DNA of 64,000 nt, from NCBI GenBank assembly GCA_030710605.1, contig CP092863.1:60056899-60120898 (forward strand). The letters run 5' to 3'. Under the pieces are notes generated by a model, which had not been told where the DNA came from, did no database searches, and saw only the letters and a list, made by a program, of their open reading frames with translations. How positions within the stretch are numbered: the first letter of the stretch is position 1; each line of letters opens with the position of its first letter. Below, piece after piece: positions 63,620 to 64,000 of the stretch. The DNA comes from Cordylochernes scorpioides. Lineage: Eukaryota; Arthropoda; Arachnida; Pseudoscorpiones; Chernetidae. The position numbers and the translations under genes are program-made.

Positions 63620-64000
63620 ACAGAGAGTCGACAGGATCCCACACGATCCGAGAGAGAGTCAACAGGATCTTACACAACGACAACCTTATATTACAGAGAA
63701 TCGACAGGATCCCACACGATCCGAGAGAGAGTCAACAGGATCTTACACAACGACAACCTTATATTACAAAGAGTCGACAGGATCCCACACGATCCGAGAG
63801 AGAGTCAACAGGATCTTACACAACGACAACCTTATATTACAGAGAGTCGACAGGATCCCACACGATCCGAGAGAGAGTCAACAGGATCTTACACAACGAC
63901 AACCTTATATTACAGAGAGTCGACAGGATCCCACACGATCCGAGAGAGAGTCAACAGGATCTTACACAACGACAACCTTATATTACAGAGAATCGACAGG
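63620..64000. repeat. 73-bp tandem array at the window edge
   Basis: About five units of 73 bp (starts at 63623, 63696 and so on), each with GAGAGTCGACAGGATCCCAC, ACGATCCGAGAGAGAGTC and CAACGACAACCTTATATT. Copies are almost identical and the array runs off the right edge. Confidence 0.95.

Noticed and set aside
63620-64000. CRISPR-like array
   Set aside because: Contiguous 73-bp direct repeats without unique spacers, in a eukaryotic context with introns; this is a tandem satellite.

Overview
The window is eukaryotic, AT-rich and dominated by transposable elements, with two intron-split genes on the minus strand. Helitrons with A|T insertion sites, a mariner transposon of insect type, Copia, RTE, Penelope and Tx1-like remnants, tRNA-derived SINEs and several foldback MITE families suggest an invertebrate, most likely an arthropod. 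The sequence alone does not fix the species. There are no operons, CRISPR arrays or prokaryotic features.

Region 1 (1-4.3 kb) holds tandem repeats, a SINE, two Helitron ends facing each other and an LTR-like promoter block. Region 2 (4.3-7.5 kb) holds three exons of a J-domain co-chaperone with a membrane segment (DNAJC4-like); its first and last exons were not found. Region 3 (7.5-29.7 kb) is a repeat graveyard: a gag-like ORF1 remnant, a Helitron nested inside a Helitron and carrying a 73-bp minisatellite, a doubly deleted Copia element between intact 5-bp target duplications, a GC-rich Tx1-like LINE fragment, and a full-length mariner whose transposase carries one visible in-frame stop.

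Region 4 (29.8-61.7 kb) is the main host gene: the 3' part of an ATM/Tel1 DNA-damage checkpoint kinase. I resolved 21 exons on the minus strand. Their splice phases agree at every junction, giving 1,080 codons without a stop. They cover the FAT region, the PI3K-like kinase domain (LRQD, GLGDRH and HIDFG motifs) and the C-terminal FATC. The N-terminal half should lie beyond the right edge. The introns hold a solo LTR, a complete Helitron, a degenerate mariner/Tc1-type transposase, a Penelope-like reverse transcriptase fragment, hAT, Tc1 and foldback MITEs, a 625-bp palindrome, and an RTE LINE split by a tRNA-Lys pseudogene and other insertions.

Region 5 (61.7-64 kb) holds a SINE inserted in a Tc1-like MITE with a 10-bp target duplication, another dispersed repeat, and an LTR-like block running into a 73-bp tandem array that leaves the window. 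I found no convincing undescribed molecular system. The most useful results are the ATM gene model and the nested or structurally odd mobile elements.
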